Assembly: GCA_025965975.1 (NCBI GenBank)
Contig: JAOPVX010000276.1
Coordinates: forward strand, 1-34,063
Direction: 5' to 3'
Length of the DNA stretch: 34,063 nt
DNA from: Mycobacterium sp.
GTDB lineage: Bacteria; Actinomycetota; Actinomycetes; Mycobacteriales; Mycobacteriaceae
Under the pieces are notes generated by a model. It had not been told where the DNA came from, searched no databases, and saw only the letters and a program-made list of their open reading frames with translations. The translations under genes and the position numbers were made by a program. Positions 1 to 7,351 of this stretch are shown piece after piece (the first letter of the stretch is position 1; every line of letters begins with the position of its first letter).

Positions 1-42
1 GATCCAGACGTAGGTGATTGCCCGAGCTTTGGTGGTGGTCAT
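1..42 (-). CDS. Cytochrome c oxidase subunit IV-like protein (5' end only)
   Basis: Only the first 14 codons lie in the window (MTTTKARAITYVWI); the gene runs off the left edge. The ATG is 2 bp past the TGA of the subunit III-like gene, so the two are probably translated together. The call rests mainly on context: in actinobacteria a small three-helix subunit IV-like gene often follows this subunit III type. The visible residues are too few to prove the family. Confidence 0.45.
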   Translation of the reverse strand, partial: MTTTKARAITYVWI

Positions 43-44
43 CG

Positions 45-641
45 TCACCTCATCACGTACAGCAGCGCGAATATCACGATCCACAGCAGATCGACCATGT
101 GCCAGTACGTTGCTCCCGTCTCCACCATCGACACGCGCCGCAGATTCGGGTTGCGCAGCTCGCGGAACACGACGCCCAAGAACACCAGGCCCAGTCCAAC
201 GTGGAACAGGTGAACGCCCGTCAGCATGTAATAGAACATAAAGAAGTCGTTGCTCGGGAAGGTCAGGCCCTTGCCGATTTTCGAGGACCATTCGTATGCC
301 TTCAGCAGGATGAACACCACGCCGCAGAGGCCACCGCCGACGCTCAGCCGCACCGCTCGTTCGTAGTCACCCGCGCGCGTCAGCTGAACGCTTTGGGCGA
401 CGAACCACGAGCTGGCCAGCAGGGCAAGGGTGTTCGCGACGCCGATGTTGAGGCTCAGATGCTGCTGCGACTCCAGGAACAGCTGCCGCTGCTGGTGGCG
501 ATAGATCATGAAGATGATGAAGTAGGTCGAGAAGATCACCAGGTCGCCGAGCACGAAGACCCACATGTCTCTATTGCTCGGCAGGTGCGCCGGGATCTTC
601 GTGCCGCCGGCGTTCACCTCGGCGGTTTGCGTGTTCGCCAT
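45..641 (-). CDS. Heme-copper oxidase subunit III-like membrane protein
   Basis: This 198-residue protein resembles the short, five-helix form of cytochrome c oxidase subunit III and NorE-like proteins. A soluble N-terminus of about 25 residues is followed by hydrophobic segments near residues 27-47, 65-85, 100-115, 140-160 and 178-197. The C-terminus has the family-like run with ETGATYWHMVD just before the last helix, and a conserved HLFHVGLG segment lies in helix 4. Subunit III stabilises the oxidase core but carries no redox metal. No subunit I or II gene is visible, so it must pair with products encoded elsewhere or beyond the left edge. The ATG at 641 lies 8 bp after the stop of the upstream membrane-protein gene, which suggests one operon. 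A nitric-oxide-reductase accessory role is an alternative. Confidence 0.85.
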   Translation of the reverse strand: MANTQTAEVNAGGTKIPAHLPSNRDMWVFVLGDLVIFSTYFIIFMIYRHQQRQLFLESQQHLSLNIGVANTLALLASSWFVAQSVQLTRAGDYERAVRLSVGGGLCGVVFILLKAYEWSSKIGKGLTFPSNDFFMFYYMLTGVHLFHVGLGLVFLGVVFRELRNPNLRRVSMVETGATYWHMVDLLWIVIFALLYVMR

Positions 642-649
642 GCCCGTCC

Positions 650-1408
650 TCAGTCCTGAATCTGTTCAGCAGGCGACTGCTTCTTGATCGCCACGTACAG
701 CAAGCGGATGATGGCGAATTCCCACACCACGAAGACCGCGGTACCGACGTAGAAGCTGATCGAACCGTTCCACGCCAAGGGGCCCGATTTGAAGATGAAC
801 ACGGGGCTGGCGAGCAGTTCGGTGACAATCATCCAGATCGACATGTACGCCAGCCATTTGGGCAGGATGTCGTTCTTGTCGAGAAAGATCGCGAGCGCCA
901 GCACCATGTTCTGTGTGCAGAAACACCCAAGGGACCCGACGAACGAGAGAAGACACCAGTCGTAGAGCATCACCATGATCTGCGGATCGCGATCCGGCCG
1001 GAAGGCACCCGCAACGAAGGCGAATGCCGGGAGCAGACATCCCGGGAGGCCGCCGACGACCAGTGAGCCGATGTAGGCATACGCGAAGACCGGGCTGACC
1101 GACATCCGCTTGATCTGCAGCGCGACAAGGCCGTTGGCGACACTCGCGAATCCGATGAAGAACATCAGCAGGGCGAAGCCGATGCGGATCGTCAGCGAGT
1201 GGATTTCGAAGAATGCGACGATCTGCTCCGAGGTGATGTCCGGCCTTGGCGGTGGCATCACCCGGGTGAGCACGACGAAGATCAGCCCGAAGAGGTTGTA
1301 GAAGATGGGGATCGTCCACCAACAGATCCACTGATCGATCTTCGGCCTGCGAGTCCAGGCTGGCGCGGCCTTTTCGGTGACGACGGGGGCCGCGGTCACT
1401 GCGCTCAC
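650..1408 (-). CDS. Polytopic membrane protein, paralogue of its upstream neighbour
   Basis: The protein has 252 residues and about six predicted membrane helices. I do not recognise a named family. The GTG start at 1408 is chosen because it overlaps the upstream TGA by 4 bp (GTGA), although the frame is open further upstream. It is clearly paralogous to the 1405-2148 product: both carry an IKRMS/MKRMS segment after the second helix, an FRPDRDPQ/YRPGRDPQ loop and an FKSGPLAW(N/D)G(S/A)ISF segment near the C-terminus. The gene sits between that paralogue and oxidase subunit III/IV-like genes. This suggests a membrane complex or accessory role linked to terminal oxidation, but that is inference. 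Confidence 0.8.
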   Translation of the reverse strand: MSAVTAAPVVTEKAAPAWTRRPKIDQWICWWTIPIFYNLFGLIFVVLTRVMPPPRPDITSEQIVAFFEIHSLTIRIGFALLMFFIGFASVANGLVALQIKRMSVSPVFAYAYIGSLVVGGLPGCLLPAFAFVAGAFRPDRDPQIMVMLYDWCLLSFVGSLGCFCTQNMVLALAIFLDKNDILPKWLAYMSIWMIVTELLASPVFIFKSGPLAWNGSISFYVGTAVFVVWEFAIIRLLYVAIKKQSPAEQIQD

Positions 1409-2148
1409 TGTGTCACCTTTGCGTCCGTAATCCCCACGGTGGGCTCGATTTTCACCGCTTTCTGCGCGGCCTGACGCGAGATGGCCGCCCGCACCACGAA
1501 GAACATCACAGCGATGTAGAGGGTGAAGGCGCCGATGCGCAGCCAGAACGAGATCGCACCGTCCCAGGCGAGCGGCCCGCTCTTGAAGATGACCGCGCAT
1601 ACGGCTGGCGTCATCGCCACCGCCGTCAGCACGCTGAAGTAGGCGACCCAGCGCGGAAAGATCGGCTGGGGACCGTCATCGAGATACACCGCCAGCGCAA
1701 GGCACAGACTCTGCACGACGAACGCACCCACCGGGGCGATGAAGATGAGCCAGGCCATGTCGTTCAGAAGCAGGATGAGCTGTGGATCGCGACCCGGCCG
1801 GTACGCCGCAATCAGCCAGAAGATGTCGGCGATGGCGAACAGTGTCGCGCCCGTCGCGGCGGCGGCGAGGTAGCTGTAGGCCAGGACGTGGCTCGGCAGC
1901 GACATCCGCTTCATCTGCACCGCGATCACCATGAAGAACGGGATCAGCATGATGGCGCAGAGATTGAAGACGATCATGGAAAACCGGATCATGGTCGTGT
2001 TCTTCGCATAGAAGTCTGCGACCTGGTCAGCCGTCATCTCCGGCGACATCGGTGGCAGGAAGCCGGGAAACGCCACGAACGCGAGCAGCAATATCGCTGC
2101 GAAAACCGGTACGAGCCACAGGCTTATCCATTGGGGTCGCAAGTCCAC
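1405..2148 (-). CDS. Polytopic membrane protein, first gene of the oxidase-linked operon
   Basis: The protein has 247 residues and six or seven hydrophobic segments. Its function is unknown. The GTG at 2148 is preferred because a good ribosome binding site (GGAGGG) lies about 6 bases upstream, and the frame before it would otherwise run into the operator. It shares the MKRMS, YRPGRDPQ and FKSGPLAWDGAISF segments with the downstream paralogue, which points to an old tandem duplication. As the first gene of a leftward set ending in oxidase subunits III and IV, it is divergent from a TetR gene and probably controlled by it through the inverted repeat at 2178-2217. Confidence 0.8.
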   Translation of the reverse strand: MDLRPQWISLWLVPVFAAILLLAFVAFPGFLPPMSPEMTADQVADFYAKNTTMIRFSMIVFNLCAIMLIPFFMVIAVQMKRMSLPSHVLAYSYLAAAATGATLFAIADIFWLIAAYRPGRDPQLILLLNDMAWLIFIAPVGAFVVQSLCLALAVYLDDGPQPIFPRWVAYFSVLTAVAMTPAVCAVIFKSGPLAWDGAISFWLRIGAFTLYIAVMFFVVRAAISRQAAQKAVKIEPTVGITDAKVTQ

Positions 2149-2177
2149 GTGTCGCCCTCCGTCCGCCGGCGCGGCTA

Positions 2178-2217
2178 GTTGCCGATCGGCTACTTGGCAC
2201 GGTAGCCGATCGGCAAC
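2178..2217. promoter_or_regulatory. Perfect 16-bp inverted repeat, probable TetR operator
   Basis: GTTGCCGATCGGCTAC (2178-2193) and GTAGCCGATCGGCAAC (2202-2217) are exact reverse complements separated by 8 bp. Each arm also contains the palindrome CCGATCGG. A third partial copy (GTCGGCTAC) lies at 2231-2239, at the start of the TetR frame. The repeat sits between the divergent TetR gene and the membrane-protein operon. TetR regulators typically bind such sites to repress themselves and the neighbouring gene. Confidence 0.8.
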
Positions 2218-2227
2218 CAAGCGGTCA

Positions 2228-2830
2228 ATGGTCGGCTACCCTCGGCTTGTGGTGTCCGCAAAGACCAGACGATTCAGCGAGATCACACGCACCGCGGCGC
2301 AGACGCGCGTGCTGGACGCCGCGCTGAAATTGATCGCCGGACGCGGTGTCAGTGGAACGTCGCTGCAGATGATCGCTGACGCCATGGGGGTGACCAAGGC
2401 CGCCGTTTATCGCCAGTTCAAGACGAAGGAAGAGATCGTCATCGCGATCACCGAACGTGAGCTCGGCAGGTTGGAGGATGCGCTGGAGGCCGCCGAGGCC
2501 GAGGGGCACGGTCTGCGGGCGCGGGAGGTTCTGCTCGACCGGATGATCGACCAGGCGATCGAGCGACGCGGTGTGGTCAGCGTGCTGCAATTCGATCCGG
2601 TGATCATCCGGCTGCAGGCCGAACACAAACCGTTTCAGCGCTTCATCGAGCGTCTCTACGCCGCGTTGCTCGGCACCGAGGCAGGCGTCGAGGCGCGCTT
2701 GCTCGCGGCGATGTTGTCGAGCGCGATCAGCGTCGCGGTGATGCATCCGCTGGTCGCCGATGTCGATGACGACACGCTGCGCGCGCAGCTCTTGCAGACG
2801 ACACGTCGAATGCTCGATCTTCGCGAATAG
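2228..2830 (+). CDS. TetR/AcrR-family transcriptional regulator
   Basis: The protein has up to 200 residues. An N-terminal helix-turn-helix lies at about residues 25-70 (AALKLIAGRGVSGTSLQMIADAMGVTKAAVYRQFKTKEEI), followed by a helical ligand-binding domain without an obvious family signature. The ATG at 2228 overlaps a partial operator half-site. GTG codons at 2249 and 2252 would move the start past it and still leave the HTH intact, so the true start is uncertain. The gene is divergent from the oxidase-linked membrane operon and most likely controls it and itself. It is less likely to regulate the catabolic cluster to the right, whose promoters carry a different repeat (GAGAAT...ATTCTC). Confidence 0.9.
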   Translation: MVGYPRLVVSAKTRRFSEITRTAAQTRVLDAALKLIAGRGVSGTSLQMIADAMGVTKAAVYRQFKTKEEIVIAITERELGRLEDALEAAEAEGHGLRAREVLLDRMIDQAIERRGVVSVLQFDPVIIRLQAEHKPFQRFIERLYAALLGTEAGVEARLLAAMLSSAISVAVMHPLVADVDDDTLRAQLLQTTRRMLDLRE

Positions 2831-2849
2831 CAGTGGGAGAAACCGCAAC

Positions 2850-2921
2850 ATGTCGAGCCAGTCGATCGCCGACGAGCACCAGATCCGCAATCTCGTTCAC
2901 CGCTACGCGGATGCCGCGTCG
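2850..2921 (+). pseudogene. Remnant of a SnoaL/NTF2-like protein gene (first about 24 codons)
   Basis: From the ATG at 2850, with GGGAG about 12 bases upstream, the frame reads MSSQSIADEHQIRNLVHRYA and then DAAS. This is the typical N-terminal helix of SnoaL-like (ketosteroid isomerase-fold) proteins. The similarity then stops abruptly. The frame continues as low-complexity Ser/Arg-rich sequence to a stop at 3059, overlapping the 3' end of meaB on the other strand. The rest of the usual ~130-residue domain is absent, so this is read as a deleted gene whose 3' part was lost at the junction with meaB. Confidence 0.6.
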
Positions 2922-2959
2922 CCACAGATGTGCCCACGATCGAGTAGTCGCGGGCGCAC

Positions 2960-3835
2960 TCATGGCTCGACGGGTACGGCGAACAACTGCTCGGCCGCGG
3001 TGTACGGGTCGCACCGACCATCGGCGACCATCTCCGCCAAGCGATCCAGATCGGGATGACTTCGTAGCCGGGTCTGCGCCAAGGAGAGTATCTGCGCTCG
3101 TGCGCGCGCCTTTCGGCGCTCTGGACTGTCGGAACGATGATGGGCCTCGATGGACTCGACCAGCTCGGGGATGCCCTCGCCTTGTGCGGCAACGAGTTTC
3201 AGGATGGGCGCCTTGGTCTCCGCCCGAAGATCTCGCACCGTCTGGTCGGCGCCCTCTCGATCGGCCTTGTTAACCACGACGATGTCCGCGACTTCGAGCA
3301 GGCCCGCCTTGGCCGCCTGGACCGCGTCGCCCGCACCGGGGTTGAGGATCAACACCGTCGGGTCGGCGATCGCAGCGATCTCGATTTCGGATTGTCCGAC
3401 GCCTACCGTCTCAAGCACGATCAGGTCGTAGGACAGCGTGGCGAGCAGCCTGATGGCGGCGGGAACCGCAGCGGCAAGTCCGCCGAGATGCCCGCGCGCC
3501 GCCACCGACCGAATGAGGACGTCGGAGTCGTTGATATGCGCGGCCATTCGGATCCGGTCACCCAGCAATGCGCCCCCGCTGTACGGCGACGATGGGTCGA
3601 CGGCGAGCACCGCCACTCTCATGTCGCGCTCGCGGTAAGCACTCACTAGTGCGCCAACGGTTGTCGACTTGCCCGCCCCCGGCGGGCCCGTCACGCCGAG
3701 GATCCGAGGAGGCGAGATTGCACCGAGCGCGTTCAGCACTTCGTCGCGACGCGGACTTTCGACCAGGCTCAGCAACCGGCCGGCCGCACGGGTGGATCCG
3801 GTGCGCGCCGCCTCGATGAGCTCGTCGATGGTCAT
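2960..3835 (-). CDS. meaB: MeaB/ArgK-type GTPase, chaperone of a B12-dependent acyl-CoA mutase
   Basis: The 291-residue G3E-family P-loop GTPase has Walker A GPPGAGKS at residues 50-57, DPSSP at 80-84, ETVGVGQSE at 142-150 and the guanine-specificity motif NKAD at 189-192. MeaB proteins load adenosylcobalamin onto acyl-CoA mutases and remove damaged cofactor, using GTP hydrolysis as a gate. The protein is somewhat shorter than the usual 310-330 residues. It is encoded about 10 kb from the mutase subunits (12672-14711), but its promoter region carries the same GAGAAT-type operator, so it probably serves that mutase. The housekeeping methylmalonyl-CoA mutase is not in the window. The ATG at 3835 has no strong ribosome binding site. 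Confidence 0.92.
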   Translation of the reverse strand: MTIDELIEAARTGSTRAAGRLLSLVESPRRDEVLNALGAISPPRILGVTGPPGAGKSTTVGALVSAYRERDMRVAVLAVDPSSPYSGGALLGDRIRMAAHINDSDVLIRSVAARGHLGGLAAAVPAAIRLLATLSYDLIVLETVGVGQSEIEIAAIADPTVLILNPGAGDAVQAAKAGLLEVADIVVVNKADREGADQTVRDLRAETKAPILKLVAAQGEGIPELVESIEAHHRSDSPERRKARARAQILSLAQTRLRSHPDLDRLAEMVADGRCDPYTAAEQLFAVPVEP

Positions 3836-3921
3836 CGGTGCAAAGTCTAGTGAGCCCTGATCTCGATGACCGTGCCCGCGGTGATCGAAAAAGCCATGGG
3901 TCTGTCCGTTCCGACCGGTAT

Positions 3922-3958
3922 GAGAATGCTATTCTCTCCAATTGCGAGTGCCAGTTGC
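3922..3958. promoter_or_regulatory. GAGAAT-type operator, site 1 (meaB / SDR promoter)
   Basis: GAGAATGCTATTCTC at 3922-3936 is an inverted repeat with 6-bp arms and a 3-bp centre. A looser related element (GCGAGTGCCAGTTGC, 3944-3958) starts 22 bp further on. The region lies between divergent meaB and the first SDR gene, 86 bp and 37 bp from their starts. Nearly the same palindrome occurs at 9584-9598, and a half-conserved form at 14738 and 14847, each in a divergent promoter region of the same cluster. Confidence 0.75.
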
Positions 3959-3973
3959 AAGAAGGGGAACCAT

Positions 3974-4738
3974 ATGCAAATCGCAGGTAGCTCGGCGATC
4001 GTCGTCGGTGGCGCAGGTGGCCTTGGCGAGGCGACCGTCCGGCGCCTGCACGGCGCGGGAGCCAAGGTGGTCGTCGCCGATCTCGCCGATGACAAGGGCA
4101 AGGAGCTCCAGAACGAGCTCGGTGTGCGCTATGTCGGCACCGACGCCACCTCGGAAGAGTCGGTCAACGCGGCGATCGCAGAGGCGACGTCGCTGGCCCC
4201 CCTGCGGATCTCGGTCGACACCCACGGCGGTCCCGCCAGCGGCGGGCGGCTGATCGGCAAGGACGGGTCCCCGCTCGATCTCGACGGATTCAAGAAGACG
4301 ATCGAGTTCTACCTGACCGCAGTCTTCAATGTCATGCGGCTGTCGGCGGCCGCGATCGCCAAATCGGAGCCGCTCGAAGAGGGTGGCCGCGGCGTCATCG
4401 TCAACACGGCGTCGATCGCCGGCTACGAAGGACAGATCGGTCAGCTCCCCTACTCCGCCGCCAAAGGTGGCGTGCTTGGCATGACGCTCGTCGCGGCGCG
4501 TGACCTCTCTCCGCTTGGCATCCGCGTCGTCACCATCGCCCCTGGCACCATCAACACCCCGGCCTACGGCAAGGCGGTCGACCAGCTCGAGCAGTACTGG
4601 GGTCCGCAGGTGCCGTTCCCCAAGCGCATGGGCAGATCCGGGGAGTACGCGCAACTGGCGCAGAGCATCATCGAAAACGACTATCTCAACGGCGAAATCA
4701 TTCGCCTCGACGGGGCGCTGCGGTTCCCGCCGAAATGA
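3974..4738 (+). CDS. Short-chain dehydrogenase/reductase, HSD10-like
   Basis: This 254-residue classical SDR resembles type-2 3-hydroxyacyl-CoA dehydrogenase (HSD17B10-like). The NAD-binding GGAGGLG is at residues 12-18, an acidic residue (D36) at the end of beta-2 favours NAD, and the catalytic set is S147, Y160 and K164 (YSAAK). Its likely role is to oxidise a 3-hydroxyacyl-CoA to the 3-ketoacyl-CoA. The ATG at 3974 is chosen over upstream starts because AAGGGGAA lies about 5 bases before it and the operator would otherwise fall inside the gene. The stop overlaps the start of the next SDR (ATGA). The usual NNAG motif is replaced by a THGG-like segment. Confidence 0.9.
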   Translation: MQIAGSSAIVVGGAGGLGEATVRRLHGAGAKVVVADLADDKGKELQNELGVRYVGTDATSEESVNAAIAEATSLAPLRISVDTHGGPASGGRLIGKDGSPLDLDGFKKTIEFYLTAVFNVMRLSAAAIAKSEPLEEGGRGVIVNTASIAGYEGQIGQLPYSAAKGGVLGMTLVAARDLSPLGIRVVTIAPGTINTPAYGKAVDQLEQYWGPQVPFPKRMGRSGEYAQLAQSIIENDYLNGEIIRLDGALRFPPK

Positions 4739-5481
4739 GCGGCTCGCTCACGGGCAAGGTTGCCTTTGTCGCAGGCGCCAGCCGTGGCATCGGCGCGACG
4801 GTCGCCGCCGCGCTGGCCCGCGAAGGTGCGGCGGTCGCTGTCGCCGCGCGCTCCGAGCAGGAGGGCAAGCTGCCAGGCACGATCCATGCCGTCGCCGACC
4901 GCATCACGTCAGCTCGGGGCCGGGCCCTGGCCGTGTCGTGCGACGTCACGAGCGAGGAGTCGGTGGAAGCGGCTGTTGCGGCTACCGTTTCGGAGTTCGG
5001 GGGGATCGACATCCTGATCGCGAACGCGGGCGTGCTGTGGCTTGGGCCGATCGAGTCCACGCCGCTGAAACGTTGGCAGCTGTGCCTGAACGTCAACCTG
5101 ACCGGCGTCTTCCTGGTGACCAAGTCCGTCATACCGCACGTGAAGGCGCGCGGCGGGGGGTCGCTCATCGCGATCACCACCACCGGCGTCGGCATGATCG
5201 AACACGGCTCCAACGCCTACTGGGTGTCCAAGGCCGGTGTTGAACGGTTATATCTGGGCCTGGCATCGGATCTGAAGCCCGACAACATCGCGGTGAACTG
5301 CCTGAGCCCGTCGCGGGTGGTGCTCACCGAGGGCTGGCAGGCCGGCGGCGCTGGCACGGAGATCCCGCCCGAGATGGTCGAGCCGCCCGAGGCCATGGCC
5401 GACGCCGCGGTGCTGCTCGCGCAGCAGGACGCCAGCGGCATTACCGGCACGATCCAACGCTCAGAAGAGCTCAGCGTCTGA
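4735..5481 (+). CDS. Short-chain dehydrogenase/reductase, second gene of the pair
   Basis: The 248-residue SDR has cofactor motif AGASRGIG (residues 13-20), NAG at 97-99, and Y162 and K166 of the YxxxK motif. At the position 13 before the Tyr, where the catalytic Ser usually sits, there is T149. Its N-terminal half (KLPGTIHAV) resembles the HSDL2-like SDR at 14900, which suggests a common CoA-ester substrate type. It is translationally coupled to the preceding SDR by a 4-bp ATGA overlap and ends 15 bp from the convergent crotonase gene. The substrate is unknown; dehydrogenation of a hydroxyacyl-CoA or alcohol intermediate fits the context. Confidence 0.88.
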   Translation: MSGSLTGKVAFVAGASRGIGATVAAALAREGAAVAVAARSEQEGKLPGTIHAVADRITSARGRALAVSCDVTSEESVEAAVAATVSEFGGIDILIANAGVLWLGPIESTPLKRWQLCLNVNLTGVFLVTKSVIPHVKARGGGSLIAITTTGVGMIEHGSNAYWVSKAGVERLYLGLASDLKPDNIAVNCLSPSRVVLTEGWQAGGAGTEIPPEMVEPPEAMADAAVLLAQQDASGITGTIQRSEELSV

Positions 5482-5496
5482 CCGCCACTCGTTGGG

Positions 5497-6261
5497 TTAC
5501 TTCTTGGCGTTGAGGCGGGTGACGATGTTGCGGAAGTCCTCGGTCTGGAAGGACTGGTCCTCGGCGGCGTTGGCGTAGTCGAGCACCGCCAACACGGAGC
5601 GTTCGAGGTGAATGTTCAACAGCCGCTTGGTGCTTTCGACCGCCTGCCGCGGAAGTTCCATGATTCGCTTGGCGCACGCCAGCGCCTCGGCCAGCGGGTC
5701 CTCGACGACGTGATTCGCCAGCCCGAGTTCGGCCGCGCGCTGAGCCGAAATGCGCGCACCGGTTAATGCGTACTCCTTGGCGTGTAACAGGCTCATCTGC
5801 AACGGCCACACGAGCGGTCCGCCGTCGGCGGCCACCAAGCCCACCTGCACGTGCGGATCGGCAAGGTACGCGTCTTCTTTTATGTAGACGATGTCGCTCA
5901 ACGCCACCAGGCTGCACCCCAGCCCGACGGCAGGGCCATTCACGGCCGCCACCACCGGGATTCGGCAACGCGCCATGCCCAGCACGATCTCACGGCCATG
6001 GAGGATGGTCTTGGCGCGCAGATCGGCGTCCTGACGCAGTTCCTCCAGATATCCGAAGTCACCGCCTGCCGAGAACGCGCGGCCAGCCCCGGTGATCACC
6101 GCCGCGCGGGCCTCCCGATCCTCGCCAAGACGTGTCCACACGTGCGCAAGGCCGACATGTAGTGCATCGTTGACGGAGTTGAGCGAATCGGGCCGGTTCA
6201 GCGTGATGATGCGCAGCGCCCCGTCGGCCTTGACGTCGATTTCCGGTGGCAGGTCGTACAA
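5497..6261 (-). CDS. Crotonase-superfamily protein lacking both classical catalytic glutamates
   Basis: The 254-residue protein has the crotonase fold: an oxyanion-hole region near FSAGGDF (63-69) and NGPAVGLGCSL at 109-118. The two glutamates of enoyl-CoA hydratase (rat E144 and E164) align with S117 and H137 (DPHVQVG). An Asp follows at 146 (AADGG). Such a protein is unlikely to be an ordinary enoyl-CoA hydratase and could be an isomerase, hydrolase, decarboxylase or retro-aldol enzyme. The start is a TTG at 6261, with AGGAG about 8 bases upstream inside the end of the preceding gene. It is the last gene of the fadD - small ACAD - large ACAD - crotonase operon. Confidence 0.88.
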   Translation of the reverse strand: MYDLPPEIDVKADGALRIITLNRPDSLNSVNDALHVGLAHVWTRLGEDREARAAVITGAGRAFSAGGDFGYLEELRQDADLRAKTILHGREIVLGMARCRIPVVAAVNGPAVGLGCSLVALSDIVYIKEDAYLADPHVQVGLVAADGGPLVWPLQMSLLHAKEYALTGARISAQRAAELGLANHVVEDPLAEALACAKRIMELPRQAVESTKRLLNIHLERSVLAVLDYANAAEDQSFQTEDFRNIVTRLNAKK

Positions 6262-6262
6262 T

Positions 6263-7351
6263 TCAGACTCCTAATCCGAGAATGCGCGAAGCGATGATGT
6301 TCTTCTGAATCTGCGACGTTCCACCCATCACGCTCTGCGCGCGGCTGTACAGATATGCGCTGAGCAGGTCGGGATCGCGGGTACCGCTGACGGCAAGGGC
6401 CGCGTGGCCCACGGATTGCTCCGTCCATGTCATCAGCAGCTTGTCGAGCGACCCCTGTGGTCCGTGCTTGATGCCGTCGAGTTGTTCGGAGAGCCTGCGC
6501 CGCACGTGCAGGCGTAGCATCTCGGTCTGTACCGCAGCCCAGACCAGCTCCTCGGGCGCCTTGCCGTCGACCCGGGACGCCATCTGCCGCACCAATTTTC
6601 CGTATCGGGCCGAGTAGCCGAGTGTCGAGGGCTCGCGCTCGTGGCTGACCACCGTCATCGCCAGCGCCCAGCCCTCCCCCGGCGCGCCGACCATGTGATC
6701 GGCTGACACGGTTGCGCCGTCAAACGCGACCTGACCGAATTCGGTTGTCACGCCGTTGATCATCTGCAGCGGTCGCTGCTCAATGGCGGGCTGGTGCATC
6801 GAGATGATGAACGCCGAAATGCCCTTGTGCCGCGGCACGTCCTTGTCGGTGCGTGCCAGCACCAGGCACCAGTCGGCGACGTCGGAGTAGCTGGTCCAGA
6901 TCTTGTGGCCATGAATGACGTAATCGTCGCCATCGCGGGTGGCGGTGGTGGTCAGCGACGCGAGGTCCGACCCGGCGCCGGGCTCGGAAAAGCCTTGGCA
7001 CCACCGCTCGGTGCCGTTGATCATGCCGGGCAGGAACCGCTGCTGCAGCTCCTTGCTGCCGTGATGGCCCAGCCCGACCACCAGGTAGCCGAGACTGGGT
7101 CGCGGCGGTGCGCCAGCGCGGGCCAACTCCTCATCGACGATGACGTCGTAGACGGGTGGCAGCTCCTGGCCACCGAACTCCCTAGGCCACGAGGTGCCGA
7201 AAAACCCCGCCCGGTAAAGGGCTTGGTGCCATTCACCCTGCCCGGTCCAGTAGTCGTCACCGGACGCCTTGAACACGGCGGCGTTCTCGCCGAGCCAGTT
7301 CCTCAGCTTGTCCCGGAAGGCGGCTTCTTCGGGCGAATCACGAAAGTCCAA
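6263..7351 (-). CDS. Acyl-CoA dehydrogenase, large-type subunit of a heterotetramer
   Basis: The 362-residue FAD flavoprotein has the full ACAD layout. FSEPGAGSDL (121-130) and IWTSYSD (151-157) are FAD/substrate segments, and the end (SVMGGTSQIQKNIIASRILGLG) is ACAD-like. The glutamate used as base in medium-chain enzymes (YEGTSQ) is Gly343 here. A Glu at 238 (VVSHERE) lies where isovaleryl-CoA dehydrogenase and the actinobacterial ChsE4-type enzymes place their base. The gene overlaps the small ACAD gene by 14 bp. Side-by-side unequal fadE genes of this kind are known to form alpha2beta2 enzymes acting on steroid or other bulky acyl-CoAs, so a bulky or branched substrate is likely. Confidence 0.9.
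   Translation of the reverse strand: MDFRDSPEEAAFRDKLRNWLGENAAVFKASGDDYWTGQGEWHQALYRAGFFGTSWPREFGGQELPPVYDVIVDEELARAGAPPRPSLGYLVVGLGHHGSKELQQRFLPGMINGTERWCQGFSEPGAGSDLASLTTTATRDGDDYVIHGHKIWTSYSDVADWCLVLARTDKDVPRHKGISAFIISMHQPAIEQRPLQMINGVTTEFGQVAFDGATVSADHMVGAPGEGWALAMTVVSHEREPSTLGYSARYGKLVRQMASRVDGKAPEELVWAAVQTEMLRLHVRRRLSEQLDGIKHGPQGSLDKLLMTWTEQSVGHAALAVSGTRDPDLLSAYLYSRAQSVMGGTSQIQKNIIASRILGLGV

Noticed and set aside
18-659. Long open frame on the plus strand opposite the subunit III-like gene
   Set aside because: It is antisense to a clear membrane protein gene and rich in His/Gln/Arg without any family pattern; typical of high-GC shadow frames.
2228-2830. TetR as regulator of the whole catabolic cluster
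   Set aside because: Its own promoter repeat (GCCGATCGGC type) does not occur at the cluster promoters, which carry GAGAAT-type sites.
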